Positions 35,603 through 45,522 of a stretch of DNA of 64,000 bases are shown piece after piece. Within the stretch, counting starts at the first letter, position 1. Every line of letters starts with the position of its first letter. The notes beneath the pieces are model-generated. The model had not been told where the DNA came from. It was given only the letters and a program-made list of their open reading frames with translations, and did not search any database. Both the position numbers and the translations under genes were made by a program. Origin of the DNA: Lentzea sp033794685. Lineage in GTDB: Bacteria; Actinomycetota; Actinomycetes; Mycobacteriales; Pseudonocardiaceae. Location of the stretch: the NCBI GenBank assembly GCA_033794685.1, contig JARAYZ010000001.1; one strand, 5' to 3'.

Positions 35603-36811
35603 ATGAACATCGCGATCACCGGTGGCTACGTCGTGCCCGTCGACGGCGAACCCGTCGAGGGCGGGACCGTCCTCATTCAGGACGGCAAGATCGTCGCGGT
35701 CGGCGCCGACGTCGAGATCCCGGACGGGATCGAGGTCGTCGACGCGGACGGGGCTTGGGTGTTGCCCGGGTTCGTCGAGGCCCACGGGCACATCGGCGTC
35801 CACGAGGAGGCCGAGGGCTGGGCCGGCCAGGACACCAACGAGATGACCGATCCCGTCGGAGCGCGGATGCGGGCGCTCGACGCGATCAACCCCGCGGACC
35901 TCGGCTTCGCCGACGCGCTCAGCGGTGGTGTCACCACCGCGGTGATCAAGCCCGGTTCCGGCAACCCCATCGGTGGTCAGACGGTTGCGATCAAGTGCTG
36001 GGGACGGACCGTCGACGAGATGCTGGTCAAGGAGCCGGTCAGCGTCAAGAGCGCGCTCGGCGAGAACCCCAAGCGGGTCTACGGCGACAAGGGCAAGCTG
36101 CCGTCCACGCGGCAGGGCGTCGCGGCTGTCATCCGGGACGAGCTGACCAAGGCGCAGGACTACCTGGCGAAGAAGGCCGAGGCGGAGAAGGACGGGAAGG
36201 CGTTCGACCGCAACCCCACGCTGGAGATCCTGGGCAAGGTCCTCAACGGTGAGCTGCCCTGGTGCCAGCACGCGCATCGGGCGGACGACATCGCCACGGC
36301 GATCCGGCTGTCGGAGGAGTTCGGCTACAAGCTGATCCTCAACCACGGCACCGAAGGGCACCTGATCGCGGACGTCATCGCGGACAAGCGGATCCCGGTC
36401 ATCATCGGGCCGCTGTTCACCACTCGGTCCAAAGTGGAGCTGCGGAACCGGGGACTGCGCAACCCCGGCATCCTGGCGCGGGCCGGGGTGGAACTGGCGA
36501 TCACGACGGACCATCCCGTCATCCCGATCCACTTCCTGGTGCACCAGGCCACCTTGGCGGTGAAGGAAGGGCTCGACAGCGACGTCGCGCTGCGGTCGAT
36601 CACGACGAATCCCGCGCGGATCATGGGACTGGACGACCGGGTCGGCTCGTTGAAGCCGGGACTGGACGGTGACGTCGTGATCTGGTCGGGTGATCCGCTC
36701 GACGTGATGAGCCGTGCGCTGCACGTTTACGTGCAGGGGCGTGAGGTCTACACGTGGGACGAGCGCAAGGGTGAAGGGGTCGTGGCCGACCCCTTCTACC
36801 GCGAGAACTAG
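35603..36811 (+). CDS. Amidohydrolase (imidazolonepropionase-like)
   Basis: This 402-residue metal-dependent hydrolase has the TIM-barrel metal site AHGHIGVHEE (HxH), further histidines in CQHAHRADD and LNHGTEGHL, and the catalytic aspartate in TTDHPVIPIH. The small beta-domain is split between the N-terminus (IAITGGYVVPVDG) and the C-terminus (GLDGDVVIWSGDPLDV). Relatives act on cyclic amides or dipeptides; the substrate is unknown. ATG 35603 is preferred to TTG 35594, which lies in the -10 region. The stop shares a CTAG with the converging dehydrogenase. Confidence 0.85.
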   Translation: MNIAITGGYVVPVDGEPVEGGTVLIQDGKIVAVGADVEIPDGIEVVDADGAWVLPGFVEAHGHIGVHEEAEGWAGQDTNEMTDPVGARMRALDAINPADLGFADALSGGVTTAVIKPGSGNPIGGQTVAIKCWGRTVDEMLVKEPVSVKSALGENPKRVYGDKGKLPSTRQGVAAVIRDELTKAQDYLAKKAEAEKDGKAFDRNPTLEILGKVLNGELPWCQHAHRADDIATAIRLSEEFGYKLILNHGTEGHLIADVIADKRIPVIIGPLFTTRSKVELRNRGLRNPGILARAGVELAITTDHPVIPIHFLVHQATLAVKEGLDSDVALRSITTNPARIMGLDDRVGSLKPGLDGDVVIWSGDPLDVMSRALHVYVQGREVYTWDERKGEGVVADPFYREN

Positions 36812-37947
36812 CGCAGGCCGCGGCCGATCACCAGGCGCTGGATCTGGTTGGTGCCCTCGAAGATCTGCAGGACCTTGGCCTCGCGCATGTAGCGCTCCAC
36901 CGGGAAGTCACGGGTGTAGCCGGCCCCGCCGAGCACCTGGACGGCGTCGGTCGTCACCTTCATCGCCGCGTCCGTGGCGATGAGCTTGGCGATCGACGCC
37001 TGCTGGCGGAACGGGAGACCGCGGTCTCGGCGGCGGGCCGCCATCAGGTAGGTCGCCCGGGCCGACTCGACCGCCGCGGCCATGTCGGCGAGCAGGAACT
37101 CGAGGCCCTGGAACTCGATGATCGGACGGCCGAACTGGGTTCGGGTCTTGGCGTAGGCGACCGCCTCGTCCAGGGCCGCCTGGGCCAGGCCCACGGCGCA
37201 GGCGGCGATGCCGAGACGACCGGAGTCCAAAGCGGACAGTGCGATCTTGAGGCCGTCGCCCTCGTTGCCGATCAGGCGGTCGGTGCCGAAGTGGACGTCG
37301 TCGAACGCCAGCTGCGCGGTGATGGAGCCGGTGAGGCCCATCTTGCGTTCCGGGGTGGCGGCGGTGATGCCCTGGGCCTCGCCGGGGGACAGGAAGCAGG
37401 AGATCCCGCGTCCCGCGTCCGGGCTCGTGCGGGCCATGAGGGTGTAGAAGTCGGCGGCGCCCGCGTGGGTGATCCACGCCTTGGTGCCGTTCACGACGTA
37501 CTCGGAACCCTTGCGGACCGCCCTCGTCGACATGGCGGCCGGGTCGGAGCCCGCCTGGACCTCGGACAGGGCGTAGCCGCCCAGCAGTTCGCCTTCGAGC
37601 ATTTCCGGGAGCCAGCGGTCCTGCTGTTCACGGGTGCCGAAGGTGGCCAGGCCGTAGCAGGACATCACGTGCACCGAGAGGCCCACGGCGACCGTCATCC
37701 ACGCTGAGGCGACCTCTTCGAGGGCCTGCAGGTACACCTCGTAGGGCTGCTCGCCGCCGCCGAACTCCTCGGGGTACGGGAGGCCCAGCAGACCCGACCT
37801 GCCCAGCAGGCGGAACGCGTCGCGGGGGAACTTCTCGTTCTCCTCGGCGTCCGCGGCGTGGGGCTTCAGCTCGTCCCGCGCGATCTCCTTGACCAGCGCG
37901 ATCAGGTCCTCGGCCTCTTGCGTGGGGAGCAACCGCTCGGCGGGCAT
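36808..37947 (-). CDS. Acyl-CoA dehydrogenase
   Basis: This 379-residue flavoenzyme oxidises an acyl-CoA to the 2,3-enoyl-CoA and passes electrons to electron-transfer flavoprotein. It has YALSEVQAGSDPAAM (FAD and substrate binding), GTKAWITHAG, and the C-terminal QIFEGTNQIQRLVIGRGL with the catalytic-base region. It starts with a helical domain (residues 1-120). GGAGG lies seven bases before ATG 37947. The divergent TetR gene and the shared 82-bp operator region suggest induction by an acyl-CoA or related ligand. Confidence 0.9.
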   Translation of the reverse strand: MPAERLLPTQEAEDLIALVKEIARDELKPHAADAEENEKFPRDAFRLLGRSGLLGLPYPEEFGGGEQPYEVYLQALEEVASAWMTVAVGLSVHVMSCYGLATFGTREQQDRWLPEMLEGELLGGYALSEVQAGSDPAAMSTRAVRKGSEYVVNGTKAWITHAGAADFYTLMARTSPDAGRGISCFLSPGEAQGITAATPERKMGLTGSITAQLAFDDVHFGTDRLIGNEGDGLKIALSALDSGRLGIAACAVGLAQAALDEAVAYAKTRTQFGRPIIEFQGLEFLLADMAAAVESARATYLMAARRRDRGLPFRQQASIAKLIATDAAMKVTTDAVQVLGGAGYTRDFPVERYMREAKVLQIFEGTNQIQRLVIGRGLR

Positions 37948-37961
37948 CGTCGACCTCCGGT

Positions 37962-38001
37962 GTGTACTGGTAGCTGTACTCTAGTGCGTTGTGCAGTACA
38001 C
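37962..38001. promoter_or_regulatory. Putative TetR operator
   Basis: GTGTACTG (37962-37969) and CAGTACAC (37994-38001) form a perfect inverted repeat across the divergent promoter region, and an inner GTACT-CT-AGTGC is nearly symmetric. TACTCT near 37977 could be the -10 of the TetR gene. The regulator's own operator is the natural reading. Confidence 0.5.
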
Positions 38002-38029
38002 CAGCCAGTCAATGTGGCAGGGTCGACAC

Positions 38030-38620
38030 ATGACGCGGGCGCTCACGCAGCGGCAGGCCGAGCTGCTCACCCGGTTGGAGGCGTTGTTCCTCGCCGAGGG
38101 CTTCGGGCATCTCACCCTGGACGACATCGCGGGCAGGCTGCACTGCTCGAAGTCGACGCTGTACGCGCTCGCCGGCAGCAAGGAACAGCTGGCGGTCCGG
38201 GTCGTCGGCCGGTACTTCAAGGGTGCCGCCGAACGCATCGAGAAGCGCATCGTGGGCCTCGACGACGTGCGCAAACGCATCGGCAGTTACCTCGCGGGGG
38301 CTGCGGAGGAGCTGAGCAAGGCCTCGGCGGCGTTCATCGCGGACGTGTCCGACTTCCCGCCCACGCGCGCCACGTACGAACGCAACGCGCGCGCTGCGGC
38401 CGAGCGCATCAAAGCGTTCATTCAGGACGGTGTGGAGCGGCACGTGTTCCGCGAGGTGCACGCCACGTTGTTCGCCGAGATGGCCGGCCTGCTCATCGAG
38501 GGCATCCAGACCGGTGTCCTCACGAAACGGGCAGGCGTTTCGGACGCCGAGGCGTTCACCGCGCTGGGCGAACTGCTGTTGGATGGGCTCCAGAGGAACG
38601 GGGTCTCCCAGAAGGAGTAG
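38030..38620 (+). CDS. TetR-family transcriptional regulator
   Basis: This 196-residue repressor has the TetR helix-turn-helix at residues 12-58 (FLAEGFGHLTLDDIAGRLHCSKSTLYALAGSKEQL) and a helical ligand-binding domain after it. ATG 38030 is chosen because AGGG lies seven bases upstream and the protein starts at the first helix; a frame to 37991 would run through the operator. It likely represses the divergent acyl-CoA dehydrogenase gene and itself. The sugar-kinase gene follows after five bases, so it may be co-transcribed. Confidence 0.87.
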   Translation: MTRALTQRQAELLTRLEALFLAEGFGHLTLDDIAGRLHCSKSTLYALAGSKEQLAVRVVGRYFKGAAERIEKRIVGLDDVRKRIGSYLAGAAEELSKASAAFIADVSDFPPTRATYERNARAAAERIKAFIQDGVERHVFREVHATLFAEMAGLLIEGIQTGVLTKRAGVSDAEAFTALGELLLDGLQRNGVSQKE

Positions 38621-38625
38621 AGCGC

Positions 38626-39558
38626 GTGATCGTGGTTGCTGGTGAGGCACTGGTCGACATGGTGCCGGTAGGGGCCGACGAGCTCACGCCGCTCGCGCCG
38701 AAGCTCGGTGGCGGGCCGTACAACGTGGCTGTCGCGCTCGGGCGGCTGGACGTGCCGACGGGCTTCCTGTCGCGGGTGTCGACCGACCACTTCGGCGAGC
38801 AGTTGGTCAAGCGGCTGCACGCGTCGAACGTGGGAACGGATCTGGTCCAACGTGGACAGGAGAACACCACGCTCGCCGTCGTCGGGCTCGCCGAGGACGG
38901 GTCCGCGCGCTACGCGTTCTACGTCGAGGGCACGGCCGACCGGCTCGTCGAGGACCCCGGACCGCTGCCTTCCGCAGCGAAGGCCGTCTCGTTCGGCACG
39001 CTCTCGCTCGTGCTGGAGCCCGGCGCCTCGGTCTACGAGACGGTGCTGCGGCGCGAGAGCAAGCGCTTGCTCACGGCGCTCGACCCCAACATCCGGGCGG
39101 GTCTCATCCACGATCCGGGCGCTTATCGGGCGCGGTTCCGGTCGTGGCTGCCCGACGTCGGCCTGTTGAAGCTCTCGGTCGAGGACGCGCAGTGGCTCGC
39201 CGAAGAAGACGACGTGATCGAGATCGCAAGGACGTGGATTTCACAGGGCCCCGCCGCCGTGGTCCTGACGAAAGGTGGTGACGGTCTGTCCGTGATCACG
39301 GCCACCGGACAGGTCGACGTGCCACCCGTGAAGGTGGACGTGGTCGACACGATCGGGGCGGGTGACACGGTGCAGGGTTCCCTGCTCGCGTGGCTGCACG
39401 ACCACGACGCGTTGAGTGCGGAGAAGATCCGTGGCCTCTCCACGGAGGAATGGACCGCCGCATTGACTTACGCCGGTGCGGCCGCCGCGATCACATGTTC
39501 ACGTGCGGGTGCGGAGCCGCCTTTTGCGAGCGAACTCACCGCCGCGTTGGGTGGATAA
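38626..39558 (+). CDS. PfkB-family carbohydrate kinase
   Basis: This 310-residue kinase phosphorylates a sugar, most likely fructose or a related ketose. It has the first PfkB signature (KLGGGPYNVAVALGRLD), and the second signature with the catalytic aspartate in DTIGAGDTVQGSLLAW. GTG 38626 has AAGGAG (38612-38617) eight bases upstream, overlapping the end of the TetR gene. Its placement after TetR rather than next to a sugar transporter gives no substrate clue. Confidence 0.87.
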   Translation: MIVVAGEALVDMVPVGADELTPLAPKLGGGPYNVAVALGRLDVPTGFLSRVSTDHFGEQLVKRLHASNVGTDLVQRGQENTTLAVVGLAEDGSARYAFYVEGTADRLVEDPGPLPSAAKAVSFGTLSLVLEPGASVYETVLRRESKRLLTALDPNIRAGLIHDPGAYRARFRSWLPDVGLLKLSVEDAQWLAEEDDVIEIARTWISQGPAAVVLTKGGDGLSVITATGQVDVPPVKVDVVDTIGAGDTVQGSLLAWLHDHDALSAEKIRGLSTEEWTAALTYAGAAAAITCSRAGAEPPFASELTAALGG

Positions 39559-39677
39559 AACGGAGGATCGGACTACCGTGGGGTTGCCGCGCTAGAAACT
39601 GGCATTGCGGATGTGATGCCGGTCCCATCTCACAGAATCGGTTCACACCGCTGCTGCGAGGCGGGCCTTCCGCCGAC

Positions 39678-39758
39678 TAGCGTGAGTGGACTTGAAGACT
39701 CAGATCCCAACGGGGTGGTCCGAGACGACGGCGGCCTGTGCTGGCCGCCGCCACCCCG
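39678..39758 (+). promoter_or_regulatory. gltA promoter and structured 5' leader
   Basis: TAGCGT (39678-39683) is a likely -10, giving a leader of about 90 bases. The leader holds a large hairpin: CGGGGTGG (39711-39718) with CCACCCCG (39751-39758), enclosing CGGCGGCC (39729-39736) with GGCCGCCG (39743-39750) and a 10-base bulge. It ends about 24 bases before the gltA start and could regulate translation or termination. It matches no riboswitch class I know. Confidence 0.45.
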
Positions 39759-39781
39759 TCCGAGCGTTGAGAGGGACTTGA

Positions 39782-41095
<1,314 letters not shown>

Positions 41096-41124
41096 TCACG
41101 GGCTAGTTCTTCTGGCAGGCTGAG

Positions 41125-41154
41125 GGCGCGTCACCCGCTGGGTGGCGCGCCTTT
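41125..41154 (+). terminator. gltA intrinsic terminator
   Basis: GGCGCGTCACCC (41125-41136) pairs with GGGTGGCGCGCC (41140-41151) with one G-T wobble and a three-base loop, followed by TTT. It lies 30 bases after the gltA stop. Confidence 0.8.
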
Positions 41155-41279
41155 CGCGTTGCTGGGGTTGGTGCGTGACGGACGTGCGTGCCGAGGCCGC
41201 CTGAGCTCGTCGTGCGGACGGCTACCGCGGCCCTCACCCGTACGGGCTCGCCCGTCATGCAGACCCGCCCGGCCCGCTT

Positions 41280-41285
41280 TAGCGT
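41280..41285 (+). promoter_or_regulatory. -10 box, putative leaderless promoter of photolyase
   Basis: TAGCGT is six bases before GTG 41292. No Shine-Dalgarno sequence lies between. Confidence 0.45.
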
Positions 41286-41291
41286 CGAGAC

Positions 41292-42536
41292 GTGAGTTCC
41301 CCACCCTCGCTCGTCTGGTTCCGCCGTGATTTGCGGACATCCGATCATCCCGCGATTCTCGCGGCAGCCGAAAGATCGCCCCGCGCACTCGCGTTGTTCG
41401 TTCTCGACGACCGGTTGCTGAAACCGTCCGGACAGCGGCGAATCGATTTCCTGCACCGCTGTTTGCACGCCCTGAACGACGAACTGGGCGGTCGTCTGAT
41501 GGTCGTGCACGGTGATCCGGTGAAGGTCGTCCCGCGCATCGCGAAGGAAATCGGCGCGGAGAGCGTCCACATCTCCGCGGACTACGCGCCGTACGGTCGC
41601 AAACGTGACGAGGCCGTCGAGGAAGCGTTGGGGGACATCGAACTCGTCCGTTCCGGCTCGCCCTACGCCGTCGCGCCGGGGCGGGTGCGCAAGCAGGACG
41701 GCACGCCGTTCAAGGTCTTCACGCCGTTCCGCAACGCCTGGCTGGAGCACGGGTGGCGCAAGCCCGCGGACACCGACGCGTCCACTCTGGACTGGATCAA
41801 GCCGGATCACTCCCAGAAACTCCCTGCTGTCGAGGAGAAACTCCCCGACGCGCTGCAGCTGTGGGAGGAGTTCCGCGACGAACGGCTGGCGGACTACGAC
41901 ACGACCCGCGACCGGCCCGACATGGACGCGACGAGCAGGATGTCGGCGTTCCTGCGGTGGGGGGTGCTGCACCCGCGCACGTTGCTCCAGGACTGTGACG
42001 GAACGTATCGCAGCGAGCTCGCGTGGCGTGAGTTCTACGCCGACGTGCTGTGGCACAAGCCGGAGACCGCGCGCGAGAACTACGACCGCAAGTTCGACCG
42101 CATGGTGCACGACGACGACCAGGAGCTGTTCGAGGCCTGGAAGCAGGGGCGCACCGGGTTCGGGATCGTCGACGCCGGGATGCGGCAGCTGCTGCAGGAA
42201 GGCTTCATGCACAACCGGGTGCGCATGATCGTCGCGAGCTTCCTGGTCAAGGACCTGCACCTGCCGTGGTGGTGGGGCGCGCGGCACTTCATGGAGCACC
42301 TGATCGACGGTGACATCGCCTCGAACCAGCACAACTGGCAGTGGGTCGCGGGCAGCGGCACGGACGCCTCGCCGTTCTTCCGCGTCTTCAACCCGATGAC
42401 GCAGGCCAAGAAGTTCGACCCGGACGGCGCGTACGTCCGCAGGTACGCGCCGGACTCGTCGAAGATCCAGCCGATCGTCGACCACGCGGTCGAACGCCAG
42501 GTGGCGCTCGACCGCTACCAGGCCATCAAAGCTTGA
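41292..42536 (+). CDS. phr: Deoxyribodipyrimidine photolyase
   Basis: This 414-residue class I cryptochrome/photolyase repairs UV-induced cyclobutane dimers with light, using FAD. The N-terminal antenna domain starts PSLVWFRRDLRTSDHPA. The FAD-binding helical domain has TRDRPDMDATSRMSAFLRWG, WREFYADVLW, HNRVRMIVASFLVKDL and the highly conserved NQHNWQWVAGSGTDASPFFRVFNP. The tryptophan electron chain appears intact. Its 3' end overlaps the converging ABC permease gene by 11 bases. No SOS box is visible before it. Confidence 0.93.
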   Translation: MSSPPSLVWFRRDLRTSDHPAILAAAERSPRALALFVLDDRLLKPSGQRRIDFLHRCLHALNDELGGRLMVVHGDPVKVVPRIAKEIGAESVHISADYAPYGRKRDEAVEEALGDIELVRSGSPYAVAPGRVRKQDGTPFKVFTPFRNAWLEHGWRKPADTDASTLDWIKPDHSQKLPAVEEKLPDALQLWEEFRDERLADYDTTRDRPDMDATSRMSAFLRWGVLHPRTLLQDCDGTYRSELAWREFYADVLWHKPETARENYDRKFDRMVHDDDQELFEAWKQGRTGFGIVDAGMRQLLQEGFMHNRVRMIVASFLVKDLHLPWWWGARHFMEHLIDGDIASNQHNWQWVAGSGTDASPFFRVFNPMTQAKKFDPDGAYVRRYAPDSSKIQPIVDHAVERQVALDRYQAIKA

Positions 42537-43707
42537 GGGCCTCGCGGAGCTTGACGCGAGCGCCGGTCCGCAGCACGGCGTTCGCGTAGACCTTGCCGCC
42601 CAGCCACGTGATCGCCGCGATCGCCAGCAGGGCCAGCACGATCGAGAGCAGCACCTGCCAGGCCGGAGCGACGCCCAGCGCCATCCGGCCCGGCATCAGG
42701 ATCGGGGCGAACGGCGGCAGCAACGACAGCACGGTCACGGTGGGGCCGGAGGGGCTGCCGATCATCAGGTTGATGCCGGCCACGAACGCCACGATGATCG
42801 TCATGCTGATCGGCGTCAGCACCGACTGCAGCTCCTCCTGCCGTGACACCAGCGACGCGGCGGCCGCGAACACGGTGGCGTACAGGAAGAAACCGAGCAG
42901 GTACCAGAGCACCCCGATCAGCAGCGCGGTACCGCCCAGAGCGCTCACGTCGATCACGTCGAACGCGGACGAGAGCCCCAGGCCGACCGTGGAGATCACC
43001 AGCAGTTGCAGCAGACCGACCGCGCCGAGGCCGATCACCTTGCCCAGCAACAACTGCCACGGCCGCAGGGTCGCGAGCAGGATCTCCACGACCCGGCTGG
43101 ACTTCTCCTCGACCACGCCCTGCGCGACCATCGTGCCGTAGACCAGCAGCGAGTAGTACAGCAGCGCGGCCACTATCAGGCCGATCGCGAGGCGCTGACC
43201 TCGTTGCGGGTCAACGGGTTCCAGCGCGGTGACGGCGACGTTGGCGTTCGCGAGGCTCTGCGCGACCTCCTGCGGGTTGATGCCCGCCTCCGCCAGCTGC
43301 GCGGTCAGCACCTGCTGGCGCAGCACGTCGTTCAGCGCCGTCGCCAGCACGTCGTCGCCGGAGCCCTTGACGATCATCTTCAGCTCCGGCGGCGCGCCGG
43401 TCACCAGGGCGTCCAGCGAGCCGTCGCGGACCTGCTGCTCGGCGTCGGTCGCGGTCGTGACGTCCCGCGTCTCGACCTCGATGCCGAACGCCTTCGCCTT
43501 GTCCCGCAACGGGTCCGCGAGTTGAGTCGCCTGCCCGGAGAGACCGACGACGCTGTGCTGCTGGTCGTCGAACAGCACGGACTGCAGCACCACGTACCCG
43601 GCGAGCACAGCGATGATCACCGCTGTGCCGATCAGGAACGACCTGGTGCGCACCTTCGTGACGAACTCGCGCTTCGCCACCAACGAGACCGCTCGGGCCG
43701 ACGTCAT
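42526..43707 (-). CDS. ABC-2 permease, NatB-like
   Basis: This 393-residue protein has one N-terminal helix (SFLIGTAVIIAVLAGYVVL), a large outer loop of about 130 residues, and five helices in the C-terminal half with the ABC-2 motif VEEKSSRVVEILLATLRPWQLLLGKVIGLG. This is the NatB/YhaP type, an ABC exporter of sodium or other small compounds. It overlaps the end of the ATPase gene by four bases. Confidence 0.87.
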   Translation of the reverse strand: MTSARAVSLVAKREFVTKVRTRSFLIGTAVIIAVLAGYVVLQSVLFDDQQHSVVGLSGQATQLADPLRDKAKAFGIEVETRDVTTATDAEQQVRDGSLDALVTGAPPELKMIVKGSGDDVLATALNDVLRQQVLTAQLAEAGINPQEVAQSLANANVAVTALEPVDPQRGQRLAIGLIVAALLYYSLLVYGTMVAQGVVEEKSSRVVEILLATLRPWQLLLGKVIGLGAVGLLQLLVISTVGLGLSSAFDVIDVSALGGTALLIGVLWYLLGFFLYATVFAAAASLVSRQEELQSVLTPISMTIIVAFVAGINLMIGSPSGPTVTVLSLLPPFAPILMPGRMALGVAPAWQVLLSIVLALLAIAAITWLGGKVYANAVLRTGARVKLREALKL

Positions 43708-44612
43708 CCGCTCCTGCCCTCAGTGGTCACCACGTTGCGGAACAACTCCGTCAGCGACGGGCGCTGCCGGGAGAACTCGTGCACGGGACCGGCCGCGAGT
43801 GCCGCGTGCAGCACCGTCTGGTCGTCCGTGCCGTCGGCGAGCTCCAGGACGCACCGCGTCCCGTTCCTCTCGATCACCCGCACGGCGTCCAGCGTGGCAG
43901 CCCAGTCGGTCGTTGGCGACTCAACGACCAGGCGAGCCGCGCCACCCGACCGGAGCTCGTCCACCGTTCCGCTCGCGACCATCGCGCCGGCGCTGATGAT
44001 GCCGACCCGGTCGCACAGCCGTTCCACCAGGTCGAGCTGGTGGCTCGAGAACACCACGGGCACCCCGGCGGACGCCTTCTCGCGCAGCACCTGGCTCATC
44101 ACGTCCACCGCGACCGGGTCGAGGCCGGAGAACGGCTCGTCGAGCACCAGCACGTCCGGCTCGTGCACCAGCGCGGCGGCCAGCTGGACGCGCTGCTGGT
44201 TGCCGAGGCTCAGCCGCTGCACCTCGTCCGTGCGGCGGTCGCGCAGCCCGAGGCGCGCGATCCAGTTCTCCGCGCTCGTGTGGGCCTCGTTGGTGCCCAT
44301 GCCGTGCAGCTCGGCCAGGTAGACCAGCTGGTCCAGCACCTTCATCCGCGGGTAGAGGCCGCGCTCCTCCGGCATGTAGCCGATCCGGCGCCGGGTGTCG
44401 AGGTCGACGGTTCTGCCGTTCCACCGCACCTCGCCGGAGTCGGCCGAGAGCACGCCCAGCGCGATGCGCATGGCCGTGGTCTTCCCGGCGCCGTTGCTGC
44501 CGACGAACCCGAAGAGCTCGCCGGCGCGCACGTCGAAGGACATGTCCCGCAGGGCGACGACCTCCCCGTAGCGCTTGGAGATCCGGTCGATCTCCAGCAC
44601 TCCCTCAGGCAC
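43704..44612 (-). CDS. ABC-2 exporter ATPase, NatA-like
   Basis: This 302-residue ATPase has Walker A GSNGAGKTT, Q-loop YMPEERGLYP (a typical NatA variant), signature LSLGNQQRVQ instead of LSGGQ, Walker B VLVLDEPFSGLDP and switch histidine FSSHQLDLVE. The C-terminal extension of about 80 residues is usual for this branch. With the permease it forms a NatAB-like exporter. GTG 44612 has AAGGGG seven bases upstream; the longer frame to 44726 lacks such support. Confidence 0.88.
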   Translation of the reverse strand: MPEGVLEIDRISKRYGEVVALRDMSFDVRAGELFGFVGSNGAGKTTAMRIALGVLSADSGEVRWNGRTVDLDTRRRIGYMPEERGLYPRMKVLDQLVYLAELHGMGTNEAHTSAENWIARLGLRDRRTDEVQRLSLGNQQRVQLAAALVHEPDVLVLDEPFSGLDPVAVDVMSQVLREKASAGVPVVFSSHQLDLVERLCDRVGIISAGAMVASGTVDELRSGGAARLVVESPTTDWAATLDAVRVIERNGTRCVLELADGTDDQTVLHAALAAGPVHEFSRQRPSLTELFRNVVTTEGRSG

Positions 44613-44741
44613 GGTGAACCCCTTCGTTAGCCCGGATGGCGGTAATCGCACTGAAAGTATCGGTGAGCAGGGAACGAGTGAAACGATACGGGCGTCTACG
44701 GCGAATCGAATGAACGACCAATTCACTCAACGGGGGTGACC

Positions 44742-45194
44742 ATGGAGCCCATTGACCCGGATCAGTGGCTCAAGCAGTACGGGGCCAAGATCGAGCAGGC
44801 CAAGCAGCACGCTGAGCAGGCACGCGACCAGCTTGGTGGTGTCGGCGGTAGCGCCAGCTCGCCGGACGGCCTGATCACGGTGACTGTCAACGCCACAGGC
44901 GTTCTGACAGACCTCCAGATCAAGCCCGAGGCCCGTGGCATGGACCCCAGTGAGATCGCCTCCGCCGTGCTCGCCGCTTCCACCAAGGCCCAGCGTGACG
45001 CCTCCGGCCGTGTCGTGCAGATCATGACGGACTTCGTCGGTGACAGCCCCGCGCTCGAGTTCGTGAAGGCGCAGATGCCGAACGGATACAAGGGCGACGG
45101 AACCGACGAGGAGGAACCGAAGTCGGAGTTGGAGCGCAAGGACGTCCGGCCCGACGACGAGTACTTCACGAACCCGCCCGACGTCATGGCCTGA
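44742..45194 (+). CDS. YbaB/EbfC-like protein of a type VII-type operon
   Basis: This 150-residue protein has an N-terminal coiled-coil (YGAKIEQAKQHAEQARDQLGGV) and the YbaB/EbfC core (GLITVTVNATGVLTDLQIKPEARGMDPSEIASAVLAASTKAQRDASGRV). In actinobacteria YbaB-like genes often open small operons with EspC-like and WXG-like proteins, as here. The role may be a chaperone or nucleoid-associated protein. ATG 44742 has GGGGG five bases upstream; GTG 44736 is also in frame. Confidence 0.8.
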   Translation: MEPIDPDQWLKQYGAKIEQAKQHAEQARDQLGGVGGSASSPDGLITVTVNATGVLTDLQIKPEARGMDPSEIASAVLAASTKAQRDASGRVVQIMTDFVGDSPALEFVKAQMPNGYKGDGTDEEEPKSELERKDVRPDDEYFTNPPDVMA

Positions 45195-45213
45195 GTGCAG
45201 GAGGGGGTTAGGC

Positions 45214-45522
45214 ATGCAGCAGCACTTCAACATCGACCTGGACGAGCTGAGAACCCACGCCGCGAACGTGGACCGGCTCATGGAACGGATGCGCAAGGCC
45301 ACCGAGACGTGCGATCCGGGTGCTCTCACGACTGAGGCGTTCGGCGTGTTCCTCGGGTTCCTGGCGTCGAAGGTCCTCCAGGAGGCGGGCCTGTCGCAGG
45401 ACGGTCTCGGCAAGGCCGCGAACTCGCTGATGGACATGGCGAGCGGGCTCAAGCAGACCGTCGAGCAGTACGAGCAGGTCGACCTCGACAACATGTTCGG
45501 CTTCAAGGGAGGCCGGGGATGA
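45214..45522 (+). CDS. EspC-like small helical protein (type VII-associated)
   Basis: This 102-residue protein resembles the EspC/DUF2580 family, whose members are exported by or with ESX systems. It has an N-terminal helix (IDLDELRTHAANVDRLMERMRKATE), a middle region, and a C-terminal helix rich in leucine and glutamine ending FGFKGGRG. The WXG motif itself is absent. It sits 19 bp after the YbaB-like gene and overlaps the next by ATGA, so the three are one operon. The substrate role is inference from context. Confidence 0.65.
   Translation: MQQHFNIDLDELRTHAANVDRLMERMRKATETCDPGALTTEAFGVFLGFLASKVLQEAGLSQDGLGKAANSLMDMASGLKQTVEQYEQVDLDNMFGFKGGRG

Noticed and set aside
41292..42536. SOS control of photolyase
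   Set aside because: No TCGAAC-N4-GTTCGA-like sequence is present before the start.
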